From Nautilus pompilius (lineage: Eukaryota; Mollusca; Cephalopoda; Nautilida; Nautilidae), in the NCBI GenBank assembly GCA_018389105.1, contig JACATO010000311.1, forward strand, positions 1,942,001-2,006,000: a stretch of DNA of 64,000 nt, written 5' to 3'. Position 1 is the stretch's first letter, and each line of letters starts with the position of its first letter. Below, one piece after another: positions 12,400 to 24,832 of this stretch. The notes under the pieces were generated by a model. That model was not told the origin of the DNA. It saw only the letters and a list, made by a program, of their open reading frames with translations, and did no database searches. The translations under genes were made by a program, and so were the position numbers.

Positions 12400-12976
12400 T
12401 ACAAGCTTTTTTAAGATCAAAATACCTGTGATATTTCAGTAGTAAAACCACATTTATGACCAGATACCAGCATATATTTATAATGTTTAAAAATACCTAA
12501 TGATTGTTTAAATTTCTGAAAAAGTGAAAATTATTTTACTAGATATTTTTTGATATAATTAATATGCCATTTTTGCAAATTATTTTCTGCAATGATATAT
12601 AATGGAACTAAAGAGATCTGCAGTATCAAATAAACAGCTATACAGATACATGTTAACAAAATTAACTGTTTAACCAAACCCCCAAAATAAGAAACATAAT
12701 AAGAAAACAAAAATTATATAAATAAATAAAACAAAATTAGAACAACATATACTGAACCAATTTTAAAATGCACTGCTTGAAGAATGTTGATTACTAAGCA
12801 ATGCATTAACACCAATCATTGAAACTTATATAAAGTATGACAAGCACTATGGTCTATGGTTTACCTAAAGAAAAAGAAATCTTTTAATTTGTAAATATAA
12901 CATACCATTTTTGCTTTTGTGATTTTTCAAAATTTTCACTGCTTTGAGTCATTTAAAAAAGCAGCTTGAAATTTTA
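12400..12976. other. AT-rich non-coding sequence
   Basis: Nothing recognised between the pogo-like element and the decayed Tc1-like element. Confidence 0.6.
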
Positions 12977-13053
12977 CAGTACCTTATTAGAGATGGTGAT
13001 AATTACTTTTCCCATTCAAGTGAAATCTATACAGAAAGATGTTTTGAGTACTG

Positions 13054-13889
13054 ATGCCTAGACTAAGTGATCTTGAGAAGAGTTGCTATAGAAATGCTTC
13101 AAGCAGACTAATTAACAAGGTAAATTGCAAGACAGCTAAACTATCACCATACCACTATTCTGAGATAGGTTCAATTCACAATCAGCAACTAAGGGTGACA
13201 ACTGCTGCACAGGATACACAATGTATTTAAAGAACAAATTCCTTCCTAAAGTTAAAGCAGCAGTAGCAGAAACTCAAGGTGCATCCAGTTCTCATGTTCT
13301 CATAAATAACTGCTTGTGAGATACAAATGTTGTAAGATGTCCATATGTCAAACCCATTCTTTTACCAAGACAATGTTCCTTTGCAACTTCAATGGGTACA
13401 CCAGCATAAGTAATTATCTTCATAAACATGGAAAAATTTGTTCTCCACAAACAATAGCCAATTTAGTATGTCACATTCGAAGGAGAAAGTAAGAGTATGG
13501 TGCTGCAGAGGTCAACCTGATTACTTTATAAACAAGAGGAATTGTCAGGGTGGAAGAAGTGTGATTGTATGGATGGTCATTCTCCTCTACAAGTCTTTTA
13601 TGGTCCAGTGAACATGGTTACTTGTAGGAATGACATTCTTCAAAATGAAACTGTCATTTTTTCAGACAAACCTCAGCCTGAACCTCTTGTAGCAAGACCT
13701 TCCATTCACAAGAGATTTTCCCTGTACTTCTTTCAAGAACAATAAAACACTGTCATGCTGCCAGCTCATTTACTGCAGATATGGGACTGACAGAACATGT
13801 ATAAGATGTGTTGGGGCATTAAATTTATTTTCAGGGCTCTTTCCACATTTTTCAACAGTTTTAGACCATTCTCCACTAACAGTAGATTC
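13054..13889 (+). pseudogene. Tc1-like transposase pseudogene, 5' portion
   Basis: Tc1-type transposases have a paired-like N-terminal DNA-binding domain followed by a DD34D/E catalytic core. The frame starts MPRLSDLEKSCYRN, matching the MPRLS-LER start common in one Tc1 group. It then reaches LRVTTAAQDTQC, matching the linker RVTTAAQD. Further blocks in shifting frames are LQWVHQH (about 13388-13410), QFSMSHSKEKVRVWCCRGQP (about 13455-13520), GGRSVIVW (about 13545-13570) and a region near 13745-13810 resembling the segment before the last acidic residue, with TEHV-DVLGH. It is broken by several stops. A 67-codon open stretch at 13542-13745 belongs to the same decayed gene. Confidence 0.7.
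13882..13889. repeat. hAT target-site duplication, left copy
   Basis: GTAGATTC directly precedes the hAT left end. GTAGATGC at 17730-17737 directly follows the right end. Seven of eight bases match, and eight bases is the length typical of hAT insertion. Confidence 0.85.
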
Positions 13890-16800
13890 CAGAGGCGTAG
13901 CAAGGGTTCTCAGCACCCAGGGGCAAAGACCCTTTTGGCGCCCCAACCTCTGAAATGTCTTGATTATTTGTTTGTGACTCATTATCCACTTAATGATAAT
14001 CACAAAGAATTAATCACCACCTTATAAAGAGCTAATTTAAAGTCACAATATAACATTCACAATATCACAACTATAAACCTGGAACTAATGAGGTATTGCC
14101 TACTATTTTTACTTACATAATTTGTTAAATTGTAAACCATTTTGATATTTATTTCATCTAGCATCGTTCAAAGTCTCATAGCTAGAGTAATCTCTCAAGA
14201 ATGCAGAATGCAGTCACTTGTGGTGTACATGTATTATGAAACAGATTGATGAAATACTACTTATGCTTACAAATAAATGTTATTAGTTTACAAAACTGTG
14301 CATATACTTAACTAGATCTTGTACAGGTAACATTCTGGTATTCATTGTTACATTATATATGAACTTTCGTGCTTTTGCTGCTGCAAATGAATCAATTAAA
14401 CTATCAAAATTTAAGGTATTGAGTACATCTTTTTCAATACTTAATATTGCCAAGTCACTCAGTCATTCTTTAGTCATTGAAGTTCTCAAGTATGTCATAA
14501 TTAATTTCAGCTTGCTGAAAGGCCTTTGACAACTAGCAATAGAAACCCCAATTGTTAACAAAATCTTCAACGCAATTCTTAAATTTGGAAAAACATCTTC
14601 ACCATATGAAATTACAAATGTTAGCAAATCAGTTGCAACCTTTGGTTCAGGAAATCAGTATGTTCTTTTACTTATCAACATTTTACAGTCTTTAATTTCT
14701 CTGTACAATTCTGGTCCATTAATATCACCAGGATAACTCGTTACTATGTCAGAACATTTTTCTTGCAATTTTCCATCTTTGAAATGTCCAGAAACAATAT
14801 TTTGCACATCTAATAGAAATCCAAACCGTGAATCTAAATCTCGTAAGCAAGAAAATCTTCCTGTTATTTCTGTAATCAAGCAATCAATAACATCCTTTAT
14901 GATGCGACAAATTTCCTGTTCAACCCCCATGTTTCACACTGATTCTTGCCTTCTTTAAGTGCTTCTTGACATGACTTTTCAGATGATTATATCAATTTCT
15001 CTTTCAAAGAATCAAGATCACCAGCTACTTCTCTAAAATTCATTTTTGGATCTTGAAGACGTTTCTGCACTCAATTGATAGATGATAAAAGATTTCTCCA
15101 AAAATGCAAAAGTACAAGAAAATCAAATGTAAGCATGCATTGCAGAATATTAAGAGCACAACATTTTGTTTCAGCTACGTTGCTATTCTCACTTAATTGC
15201 TCTGGCAGTCCTAGCAATTCATCCAGTTTTTCACGTACAACTTTTACTGCTTCTCTTGCACTCCACCATGTCTCTGATCCACGCTTGACAGAGATCTTAA
15301 GCTCCTGCTGCAGTTCGTTCCATCAAGTTTTTGAATGAGCAAATAAATTATAAATGGCTTCAATTATATCAAAAAAGGTAAGAACTTTTGTTTCCTGACC
15401 TGCAGCATGAAGACATGCTAAGTTCAAACTATGGTTATCACAGTTTATAAACACTGCTTTTGGATTTTTGTTCAGAATTCTTTGTTGGACACCTTACAGA
15501 TGACCTGACATGACAGCAGCATTATCATAACATTGTGAGCAACAATCACTCAATAAAATTCCATCTGCTTCTAATTTTGTACTTATTGTTATGTCAGTAT
15601 TGGTTGTGTCTTTTTCCTTTATCTGTATAAAGTCAATAAATGACTCTTTGACTTCTACTTTTCTTGTCTTAATGTCAATGTCAACAAACCGAATCACTTG
15701 GGCCAATTGCTCATGATGGGCTAAATCAGGTGTGGAATCAAACAGAATACCATAGTATTTGTTTCTACGAATTACTGACAAATGATAATTTTGCACATGT
15801 GAAGCCATGAGATTTATAAGCTCATTTTGGATTTCAGGAGAAAGATAAGATGTTGAAGTTTGCTGGTTTTTAACACACTCTAAATGCTCTTTCATTACTT
15901 GATCATACTTTGCTAATAACTGCAAAAGTGATAGGAAATTTCCAGGGTTTTTGTTTGAGGTTATGCCCTCAGTATGACCACGAAATGCAAGACTCTGAGA
16001 AGCTAAATATTGTGTACAATCTAGCAACCATTGCAGTACTTCTCTCCATTTATTTTTTCTTGCTGATTTTTCCTTTGTAGCCCTCCATCAATGCCACTTT
16101 GAAAATGAATTCAGCGTCTCAGTTTCTTTCCAAGCAGCAAATGACTTGCGATGAATGTTGTTATTTTCATGGGCATTTAACTTTTCAATTTTTTTCCACT
16201 TAGAGAATACACCCTGCTTTTTGAAAGCAGACAGACTGTCGGATGTCATGCATGTAGATGAAAAAAGAAGACAACATAAATAGTATGCTGCTTTATGTAG
16301 AGGTGAATATACCAACCAGGATCGATTAACCTCTTGTCCATTCAGAAGGCGTCATTTGAACCAAAATGCAGTCAGAACGTCCATCTTTGGCATCAAATGG
16401 ACCTTCTTTATGTTGAAATTCATGTGTTTCAACTTTAACAATCTCGGTGTGATGTGCGAGTGTTACAACTGTTGAGCCTGTTGTATCAAACTTCATAAAG
16501 CCAATATCCCTGTGTGTTAAAATATTTATTAGGTCATCCTCTTTTAGCATAGCACCACTATTCTTTAGATTTGTTTCTGACAAAGTGAAATCCTCTTATT
16601 TATTATTATTGTAGCTTTTAACAGGAAAGAGAACAGTTTCTTCATTGTCTTCTTTTTCAAATGAAATAGCATTTCACAATCTTTCACTTTGACCTCTTTG
16701 CTGCCACCAGGGTGAACAGATGTGGGCTTACTTGTGTCATCATTTCCAGCAAGGAACGATCTCATCAGTTTGCTTGACTCCACCATCGAAGCTGCAAATT

Positions 16801-17729
16801 TTGCATGTCTTTTGCATCCCTGTGCTCCACTTTCTTTTTTTGACATAATGGACTAAAATAATAAATTAATAAATACTGATTATATCCAGGCTCTTTTTCA
16901 CCACAGAGATCCAAATCCACTGTTCTGAATGAATTCTTACTTTATTACTGACTGACTGCCACAAAAATGGCGTATTAGAATATAAATGGAAAGCGTGGAC
17001 CTATGAGAAGACAAAAGGATTGATAGTAACTTGGTCTTATAATCCTAATGACTTACTAATGAGATTGTGTTTGTTTAATATTTTAAATTAGCTCCTATTT
17101 TCTAATAATCAAACACATATAAACTATATACATTTGGAAAGCTTTGGAACTGTTCTATTTAATTACACAAAAATAACACCATCATAAAGTGTTTTCATTG
17201 AGTTATTTGTGCAAAGCATTACCTAGTCATGCACATTAAATTCAACTTTTTGGCAACATTTCTCTGAATATTACTTTAATTGATTATCAACATAAACAAT
17301 GACATTTGAGGAAAGCTTACTGCAGAAAATATTTCTGATAATTCACAACCACGTGTCGAATTTTACTTATTAACAAACGGGTGTAACACAACGTTGAAGA
17401 AAGTCTTTGACAATGCACAGAGGCCTATAATTGTCATAATAGATCACTCTCATGACATTCTAGGTACCAGGATTCTATAATCTGCATTTAAATTCCCTGG
17501 ATTACAAACATGATTTTGTAACAGTTATGTTCCTTACTCCAGCAAACTGTATCGAGTGCTTGAATATGCATTTCCCTAATATTTCAATTACTGTGGAAAT
17601 TTCATTAGCAGAGGTGGCTAGTTATTAATTGACATTATAATTTATAGGCCAGAGAAAATTTTGCGCCCCTTCAGACCTGCACCTGGGGCTGACTTCCCTG
17701 CGTCGCCCCCGCCCCTTGCAACGCCTCTG
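13890..17729 (-). mobile_element. hAT transposon (ZMYM/DUF4371 type), nested in a Tc1-like element
   Basis: The left end begins CAGAGGCGTAGCAAGG. The right end, reverse complemented, begins CAGAGGCGTTGCAAGG, so 15 of 16 terminal bases match as inverted repeats. The length is 3840 bp with an 8-bp target duplication. The edges of the element are GC-rich (a GGCGCCCC block near 13938 and CGTCGCCCCC near 17701), unlike the host DNA. A minus-strand transposase with several inactivating stops fills the middle. Confidence 0.93.
14283..16846 (-). pseudogene. hAT transposase pseudogene (TTF zinc finger, DUF4371, hAT dimerisation)
   Basis: This family encodes a transposase whose C-terminal hAT dimerisation domain allows oligomer formation and whose N-terminal zinc finger binds the element ends. 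From the minus-strand start at 16846 the order is as follows. First comes a Lys/Ser-rich leader. Next is a TTF-type zinc-finger remnant (RSWLVYSPLHKAAYYLCCLL, about 16250-16330). A DUF4371-like core of 177 open codons follows at 15494-16027, with FDSTPDLAHHEQLAQVIRFV and CYDNAAVMSG. Then come ETWWSAREAVKVV (about 15240-15280) and a C-terminal hAT block containing SIASCQRPFSKLKLIMTYLR and LSDLAILSIE (about 14420-14540), with a stop at 14283. Internal stops, the first just after MSGHL at 15494-15496, break the gene into at least five open segments. The stop at the C-terminus and the start are well placed for an original protein of about 850 residues. Confidence 0.9.
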
Positions 17730-17737
17730 GTAGATGC

Positions 17738-17840
17738 TGATACTACAGACCTTCAGAAGACTTAATGAGATAGCACTGTACAACTTTTTTGGAAGACTGC
17801 AAAGACATACTTGGTGTTGATGCCCATCAAAACAGTTGCA
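17738..17840 (+). pseudogene. Tc1-like transposase pseudogene, 3' portion
   Basis: Directly after the right target duplication of the hAT element the plus strand gives a short decayed stretch, including LFGRLQRHTWC in one frame. It could be the last part of the Tc1-like protein (the SM-RRL block). The match is weak and is supported mostly by position. Confidence 0.35.
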
Positions 17841-17943
17841 TGATGTGGCAAACTGCTTTTTTATGTTATTTTCAAGCTCTTATTTTTAAAAAAATGCAAA
17901 AAATAGATAGACTTTAATTTGATATCATTCAAATGGTTTAGAG

Positions 17944-18115
17944 CCGTGGTTCTCAACCTGGGAACCGTGAAGCGATTTCAGGGGGACCGCAAAGGGGTCA
18001 CTGACTTGTGTGCCTTTCGTTTTTGGTGGACATATTCGAGGCAGTTAACTGCATTAATTTGGCATTACAAGGGAAGGAGGTCACCGTGCTCCACTGCCAT
18101 GAAAAAATGAATGCT
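17944..18115 (+). mobile_element. hAT-type non-autonomous repeat, one end only
   Basis: The block opens CCGTGGTTCTCAACCTGGGA and continues with a CGTGAAGCGATTT and GGGGGACCGCAAAGGGGTCA segment. This is the well-known CAGTGGTTCTCAACCTGGG start of hAT MITEs with one change at the second base. No matching inverted end or target duplication was seen downstream, so the copy is probably truncated. The right limit is approximate. Confidence 0.6.
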
Positions 18116-19403
18116 TGACATAATTTCCAAATGTTTTTCAAAAATAAAAGAAAAATCTGAATTACCTGTGGAAAACAGTGCAAAGGTGATATAACACATG
18201 ATAGGAGGAATTACTCTTTAAGGCTGCAATAAAAACTGTTTTCCTTTTACTGTTTTGTGTAAAGAATTTTCAGTATAAAAAGCAGATTTCAGAGTTTGTA
18301 TAGTAGATACCTGTACTTATATGTATGAACAAGCAGTGAATACCGAGAAAGTGGCTCAATTTGATGGGGCTGAACAAGGTAATAGTCAAACTTTGGGTGA
18401 CGTTAGCAGGTTCAGAATTCCCCAGATTGTTTCCAATAAAAAATAAAGAAACAAACAAAAAAGTTAAAATGGATTTAAATGAAAATTTAGCTGCCAGGAA
18501 ATCTTTATAATGCACAAACACATTTTTTTTCAATGAAATCTTTTGCGCATAAGAAAGATAGAATGCTAAGATATTCGAATTCAAGTAAAAATATGATAAC
18601 ATTGTAGCAGTAACTCAAGCAAATGATAATGTTCAAAATTGTGAGGACTGTAAATTAATTGGTAGTACAGCATGTTTTGTAGGACATCGTGGGCTTGCCA
18701 GGGAATATATCGGATCTGAACAAAGCCCACCTAATGGTATAAAAAGTTTATATGAAGTTTTTAAAGGATGGAGTTTTTTTTAGACCATTTATACAAACAC
18801 TTGGAAATTTCTCAAACTTTTGACTAGCCTTTTCCCCAGCAAACTATGAGTAGGTCAAGATGGTGTTACTAAGCTCACAGACATTTTAGTTACTAAACAA
18901 ACCCAAGAGGAACACAATGAATGATTATAGAGCACCGAGAAAGTTACTAATTGCTCATGAATAAAAAATTGATAAAACCAATACTGGTAAAGCTGGTTTC
19001 CATTTAGATAAAAAAAACAAATGCAAATTGAAAGATTTCTTAACTGACACTAGTAGAAAAAAATAAAAAAAGATTAAGAATATTTATTTTTCAGAAAGGA
19101 AATTTCAAAGTCAGGGCCTTTTTTGTTGTTGGATGGCTCAGCATGAATGCAAATGTTAAGCACCAATTGAAAGGAAAGTCAATATGTTACCAAATGGTAC
19201 CCTTCCAGCTATGGTGTGCTTCCAGGTTATATCTGTGGCAGAGACCAAAACACATTTTGATGAGCTGTCTACAAAGCCTGGATGTAGCAGGTGTGTCACT
19301 AAGATCTTCCGCACGAATGTGGCAATAATTTCCACAGTGGATTCATGGAGAAACATTTTTACTTTTAATACCCTGATTGATGCCTGCAAGGGACAGTTGT
19401 CAA
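18116..19403. other. Non-coding sequence, possible decayed repeat
   Basis: The stretch 18600-19400 is slightly richer in GC than average and may contain old repeat-derived sequence, but I could not assign it. Small frames at 18270-18602 and 19156-19426 have no recognisable domain. Confidence 0.4.
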
Positions 19404-19580
19404 CGACAGAACTCTTCATATTTTAGATGTGGAAGAAAACCAAAGTGCCCAGATGAAAACCACACAACTGGCTAATGAAGAAGAGTGAGAAGAAACCATG
19501 CCAGGAAAATAACTCAAACTGATTTGTTCCCCTTCAAGTAGTGAATGTAGGCCCTTTGCCTTAGCAGTCCACGATTCCCC
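19404..19580 (-). repeat. tRNA-derived SINE, copy B
   Basis: Shares in order the blocks CTTCATATTTTAGATGTGG, AAAACCAAAGTGCCCAGATG, CTGGCTAATGAAGAAGAG and CCATGCCAGGAAAATAACTC with the copies at 34.8 and 60.3 kb. The tRNA-like head is at its right end on the minus strand and is decayed. Confidence 0.6.
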
Positions 19581-20500
19581 TAGAGAAAATCATAACTTAC
19601 ATTCTTGGAGCATGTTGTCAGAGAAAATGATTTTAGTTTATAGCTATAAAATTCTATCTCTTAATGAAAAAATCACTAAACTTAGAATGCACTGGAAAAT
19701 TAGCTTCACTTTAGTTAAATAGCAAGAAGGAGAATTATTTTTAAAGTTTTAAAGAAAAAAATGGCATCCATGCAAGCCAAATTCCAGATTTTATTCTCCT
19801 AACCCACATAATTACATGGACAGTAATTCAGATTTATTTCTCAAGTTTCATTTCACTTAAACCCAATGGTGAATGATTACACAGTGCACAAACAGGCTGT
19901 GAATCAATGAAAAATCATATAAAACAGATTCCAATCTGGTGATACATTTCAAGGCTGTTTTTTTAATCACATGACACAATGACATGATTATCTGGTGTTA
20001 ATAATAAAGAAAGATCAGATTCAGCTCATTTTATTCTTCTGCACCTTTGCAGGATGCATTGTGTAAATAGATGCCATTCTGATTTGTTCTACAATTGGAT
20101 CTACCCAATCAATAACTTTCAGGAAATAGCAATGGATACTGAAGCATCACTGCTAGATATTATTGATTTATCAATAACCATTAAAACATCATCCAAATGA
20201 AGTACCTAAAAAAGATTGTCAATCAAGATCTTTATCTATGCCAGTATACCAAACCAAATGTGGTTCTAATATCAGTGCAAACATTTGACTAAATAATTAG
20301 GTGTGCAAATTTACATCATTGCCTGAAATAACATACTGTTAATTCCAACAGGTTTTAATATGTTTTCCTTTAATAGGTTGGAACATATGATGCATAAACT
20401 GCATGTGTAAATTTGTGTATGTAAATATAAAGACAATTGATGATGCTTGAGTCTTTGTTTATTTTCTCCTCAGAATAATAAAGACTAAACAGAGTTTGTA
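19581..20500. other. AT-rich non-coding sequence
   Basis: Nothing recognised. Confidence 0.5.
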
Positions 20501-21200
20501 AACCATTCCACACTCCTCAGCCAAATCACAAAGAGGTTCATGATTGTCAGCCATTGCCAGCTATGCATGCCTCACTGATGTTGCTGGTAAACCCATAGTC
20601 AAAAGTCAGGTGTGCAGACTTACTTGAAAATTGGAAAGACTGCAGGCCTGATTGTGTCTAGAAGACCCATTTTATATACATATCTCTTTGCTTTCAATGG
20701 AAACATTTGCTGTTCTTCAGCCAGCTTTATCCTGTGCAATGAATTCCCACTCTCTGGCAGAGATACTGCATAATTTCAGAAAGAATTCCAGCCTGTCTTT
20801 TAAATGCTTAAACTGTCCATCTGGCATGCATTTTTCTGCAGCCAACTCTTTTTGCCACTGAACTTTTGCAGCTATGTCCATTGAGATACACTTTAATTTG
20901 TTTAAAGAGAATGAGGCTTTTACTGGACCAACCACATTCTTTGTCTTTGTTTTCTGGATCTAAGAACACATAGCTATGTAACAACTAGGAGGGCATAGGC
21001 TGTAATGTATGGCTACCAGTAGCTATAACACTTTTACTGTCACCCTCCATGTTCAACACAAGAATGCTAGTTGCTCTACCATTGTTACTGAATCAAATGG
21101 TCCATTGACCAGGTCCATCAGGTTTTCCTGAGCAGCCAATCTCCATTATGTGAGATTCATTTGGTGATTCATCATTCATAAGAATTGCTCATGATAGGTA
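20501..21200 (-). pseudogene. Possible LINE ORF2 C-terminal remnant
   Basis: The minus-strand frame at 20717-20935 contains MDIAAKVQWQKELAAEKC, then QFKHLKDRLEFFLKLCSIS and AREWEFIAQDKAG. These resemble the region downstream of reverse transcriptase in some non-LTR retrotransposons, where a Lys/Leu-rich helix and a W-x-x-x-AQD-type motif precede a Cys/His zinc knuckle. Downstream pieces (20500-20640) are broken by stops and contain scattered Cys and His. No reverse transcriptase motif is present. The outer limits are loose, and the family call is a recollection of motif shape that needs a search. Confidence 0.35.
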
Positions 21201-24200
21201 AACTCTCTCTTATCAACTTGTGGTTCCCAATAAAACAAATTTTAGGTAAATGTAAATCACTGTTTTAGGCTGATTAAATAATCTGAGCTTTCAAGAAAAA
21301 AGATAATTGCTTTAATGCTGCAGAACACAAAGTGAAAACCCAAGCAAAACATAGAATAGTTCAAATTTGAACATGGCTGAAAATTTATACAGTACTTACA
21401 ATATCCCAAAAGAAAAGAATAATTTTGGGTAATTACGGAATTTACAATATTTTCTGCTGTTTCATCACTTATTCTGTAAAAAAAAATTCTATATGTTAAT
21501 TTTTTTTTTCTTTTCAACAAACTATTGGATAAAAATCTCAGAAACAATCAAGGTTCTTTCAGTAAAGTATATATATATCATACACAGGTGGTAATAGATT
21601 TTTTAAAGAAAGGTATATAAAAAGAAACCTTCAGAGTTTACAAATCAGTCAAGGAAATATATGAAGTCTTTTTGAAGCAAAATAATGTAGCAGTGAACAA
21701 TTCCATCAATTGTTCATCTGGATATTTGTCAAGTTGGATCAATTCTAAAATTGATGAAAAACATTTAGCTTTAAAAAAATTAATTAATTAATTAGAAAAA
21801 AAAAGTTGGCTTCAAATCAACATAAAATGGCAGGAAATTAAGAGTGAAATTTCACAGCATCAACACAGTTAACATTGTGCACAAAATTTTCTTACAGTCA
21901 ACAGCATACAAACAAAAAAGAATAAGTACTAAGTCTTTACAGTTCAAGATGAACAGTAAGAATCAATCATCCACTTATCAATACCTTAAAAAAGAAACAA
22001 GAAAAATGTATTTCTTGCATGACAAGTTTGTTTTAATATATATGTATAAGAGCCACTACCAGAGTTTTCAAGAGGTCATTCAATCTATCAAATCTCATTC
22101 ACACTTATGCAAAAATGTTAGCAAAAGCACTAGAAAAAGTTCCATGGGAGATTATAAAAGTACTAAATGAGAGAGCTAATTGAATATAGGAAATTTTCAG
22201 AACTCATTTGCCAATATTTATAAAGGCAAGTGCTCTTTTTGTACATGAAATAATATCCATAAGCAACAACTTACCTATGCTTACTAAGATATAAACAACT
22301 TGTTCCCAGGTAAACATGCAGAATTTAAAAAAAAAATAACAACAAAAAAAACCAGTAAAAGCAAACTAACTAATACATTTCTTTCCAGTATATTTGTTTA
22401 GCATCTTAAAACTTATTATCACAGTTGCACCAACTTTATTAATATTCTACCAATGGAAATTAAATTCAAATAAAATAAAAGTTAAAAACACATTAATGAC
22501 TTCATAAATAATTCATTAAAAATCCCAAGATTAGGATTAGTTTTTATTTAAATAATGCAGATATCTTTATATAGTTTTTTTTTTAAATTAAAAAAAATCT
22601 TAATACAAATTTTATTGTCCTATCATAAAAAATAATCTCATTAAATAAAAATCAAGTAACTATTTCCAAATTAAATTAGAATGCAAAACAAATAAAGTAA
22701 ATAACTTCCTTAAACAGAAAAGTTCAAATTTCATTACAGAAAAAGCATTATGATTGTATCTGTTCAGTTTTTGTCAGGCATATGTACATAAAATAATTAA
22801 AATAATGGCACAAGGCAAAACTAAATGCAATTGTTGAATTGATTAATCACAAATTCTGGACTATGTAAACATCAATAATCATATTTAATAAAGTCTTTGT
22901 TGAAGAAGCCATTTAAAAAATGTTTCATTTCTATTATTGAGTCTGCTTTTTTTTCATCATTTACTGTCTACATTATATAAAATAACCATATTTTGTTATC
23001 TTAATATTAATAATATTTCATTCTTGTATTACTACAGTAATAAATTTAATTAGTATGACAGCATCTAAATTAACTACATGTGTGCATGGAATCCAGGAAC
23101 AACAAGTCTTTGTTTTTTAAGAACACAAAATCCTACTCAAATCTTCTGAAATAACTTTTAGTGGGGAAATTTCTTCTTTTTCTCTAACACACATCAGCAT
23201 ATTGGCTTTGTAAAATTTTATTTAAAATTACTAATTAGGCAATAATATTCAATAATCAAAATTACTAGCAGACTACAATTTTGGTTAACTTTTGAAGTTT
23301 TTCCATAAAGTTTTCTAAATATGATCACAGATACATCCATGATTTATAGATTAAACAATCCATAATCATTCAATTATACCCATTTCTAGATCAAAATTTC
23401 ATCTAATTTTTCAATTAGATTTTTTAAGGTGGTGAACAGTCAAAATTGTTAATTATGAGGTATTACTAAAATTTAGGCAATACTTTAAAAAGAAAAATCT
23501 TTAGTAACATTATAAAAAAAGTTTTAGATTAATCATTGCCTGAGTATGATGAAATGATTAAATAAGTCACCCACCTGCTGTTGTAAAGTGATTTACTTTT
23601 GTAAATTTTAACTTAAGATTTCATCAAAATCTTAATTTAGATTTTTACACACAATACTGAGTGACCAGTTTATATGGAGAACCTCAAAGTAAAAAAAAAC
23701 AAACAGTGAGTCGCAGTTGAAGACCAACATTATTATCAAATAGAACAAAAAAGCCAACAAACAAGTAGTTTCGTGAATAAAATATCTTCTATCACACTGA
23801 AACAGTTAAAATAACAATCTTTAGATGGACGTTAACAGGAAAAAGTCCCTGGAACATAGATTTAGTTGTCTGTTATGATATTAAGGAGAAAATTCCCATA
23901 AATTCTAAGCAGTCTGAGAATTTTTCAAACAGCAAGTGAACACACACACACACCCTTGACAGAAGATTCTGTAAACAAAACAAAGTAATTAGTAAACATG
24001 TTCATAAATTCACTGGCTCCTTAGAATTTATGGGTTTTTCTCCTTCAATTTTTGATATTGGAGATGAGGATGAACCTTCTTGCCTAATAGGTTCCTCAAA
24101 ATGATGCACAACTGTCTCTTTAGTCCATGATTCTCTGATTTATTTAAAATTCAGCATCATAACCATTTCAGTGTTTTTGTTGATTGACTGAGAACAAAAT

Positions 24201-24555
24201 CCCTATATAAGAAATCCTAACCATGTTTCTTTTAACAAAGTACTTCTGATTTATTAGAGATATTGAAAGAAAACCCAGCCAGATACATTACAACAATTCT
24301 ATTTTTGGCTATATTCCATTAAAAATATCCCTAGCAATTTTTTTAGGGTACTTTACTTTTGTAATCTTTTCTTATTTTTAACTGAAAAAATAATTTTATT
24401 TTTTTCCAATAAATTTCATTCATAATACATGTTAGTATCTAATTCTTTTTAATATGCTGAGTCATGTTATCATTAAATTGAGAGTTTCTTTTGAAGATCC
24501 TGATTGTAGATTGGGTGGAACCATGAGATGTTGTGCTGTACATTAATATCTACAA
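21201..24555. other. AT-rich non-coding sequence
   Basis: One of the most AT-rich parts of the window. A lysine-rich plus-strand frame of 108 codons at 21844-22170 has no recognisable domain and is most easily explained by chance in A-rich DNA. A short CA run lies at 23939-23953. Confidence 0.55.
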
Positions 24556-24832
24556 GGGAGACAACTTTGGTGAGGGCGCATCATGCCACCCACTTAAAAG
24601 CATGAGCAGTTCTGTGCCTCAATGGGCACAGCACTTCCAACTTTGGCAGTAAAAGCTTTACTACTAGAATTCTTCATTTTACCAATGTGAGAGAAAACCC
24701 ACATAGCTGACTGAAGAAAAAGGAAAAAAAAATAAAACATGATTGGGAAGTATGGCAAACTAAGCCTGTCCCAACCAAGATTCAAACTCAGGTCCTCAAC
24801 ATGACCATTCAACTATACCACTGCATTATCCT
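24556..24832 (-). repeat. tRNA-derived SINE, copy C
   Basis: On the minus strand the head at about 24770-24832 contains a B-box-like GACCTGAGTTTGAATCTTGG, then GACAGGCTTAGTTTGCCATA and, further on, a GAAGAATTCTAGTAGT tail block. The same blocks occur in copies D and E. The left part (24590-24660) matches the CTTTGGCAG/ACCAAAG tail seen in copy E. Confidence 0.7.

Larger units (their letters stand above)
12977..17840 (+). mobile_element. Tc1-like transposon, decayed and split by a hAT insertion
   Basis: A plus-strand Tc1-like coding region runs from 13054 to 13889, is interrupted by the 3.84-kb hAT element, and resumes at about 17738. The left end may be the CAGTACCTTATTAGAG sequence following TA at 12975-12976. 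No matching right-end repeat was found, so both outer limits are approximate. Many stops and frameshifts show this was an old copy before the hAT element entered. Confidence 0.6.

Noticed and set aside
21844..22170. 108-codon lysine-rich plus-strand frame
   Set aside because: The composition follows local A-richness, and there is no recognisable domain and no splice or promoter support.
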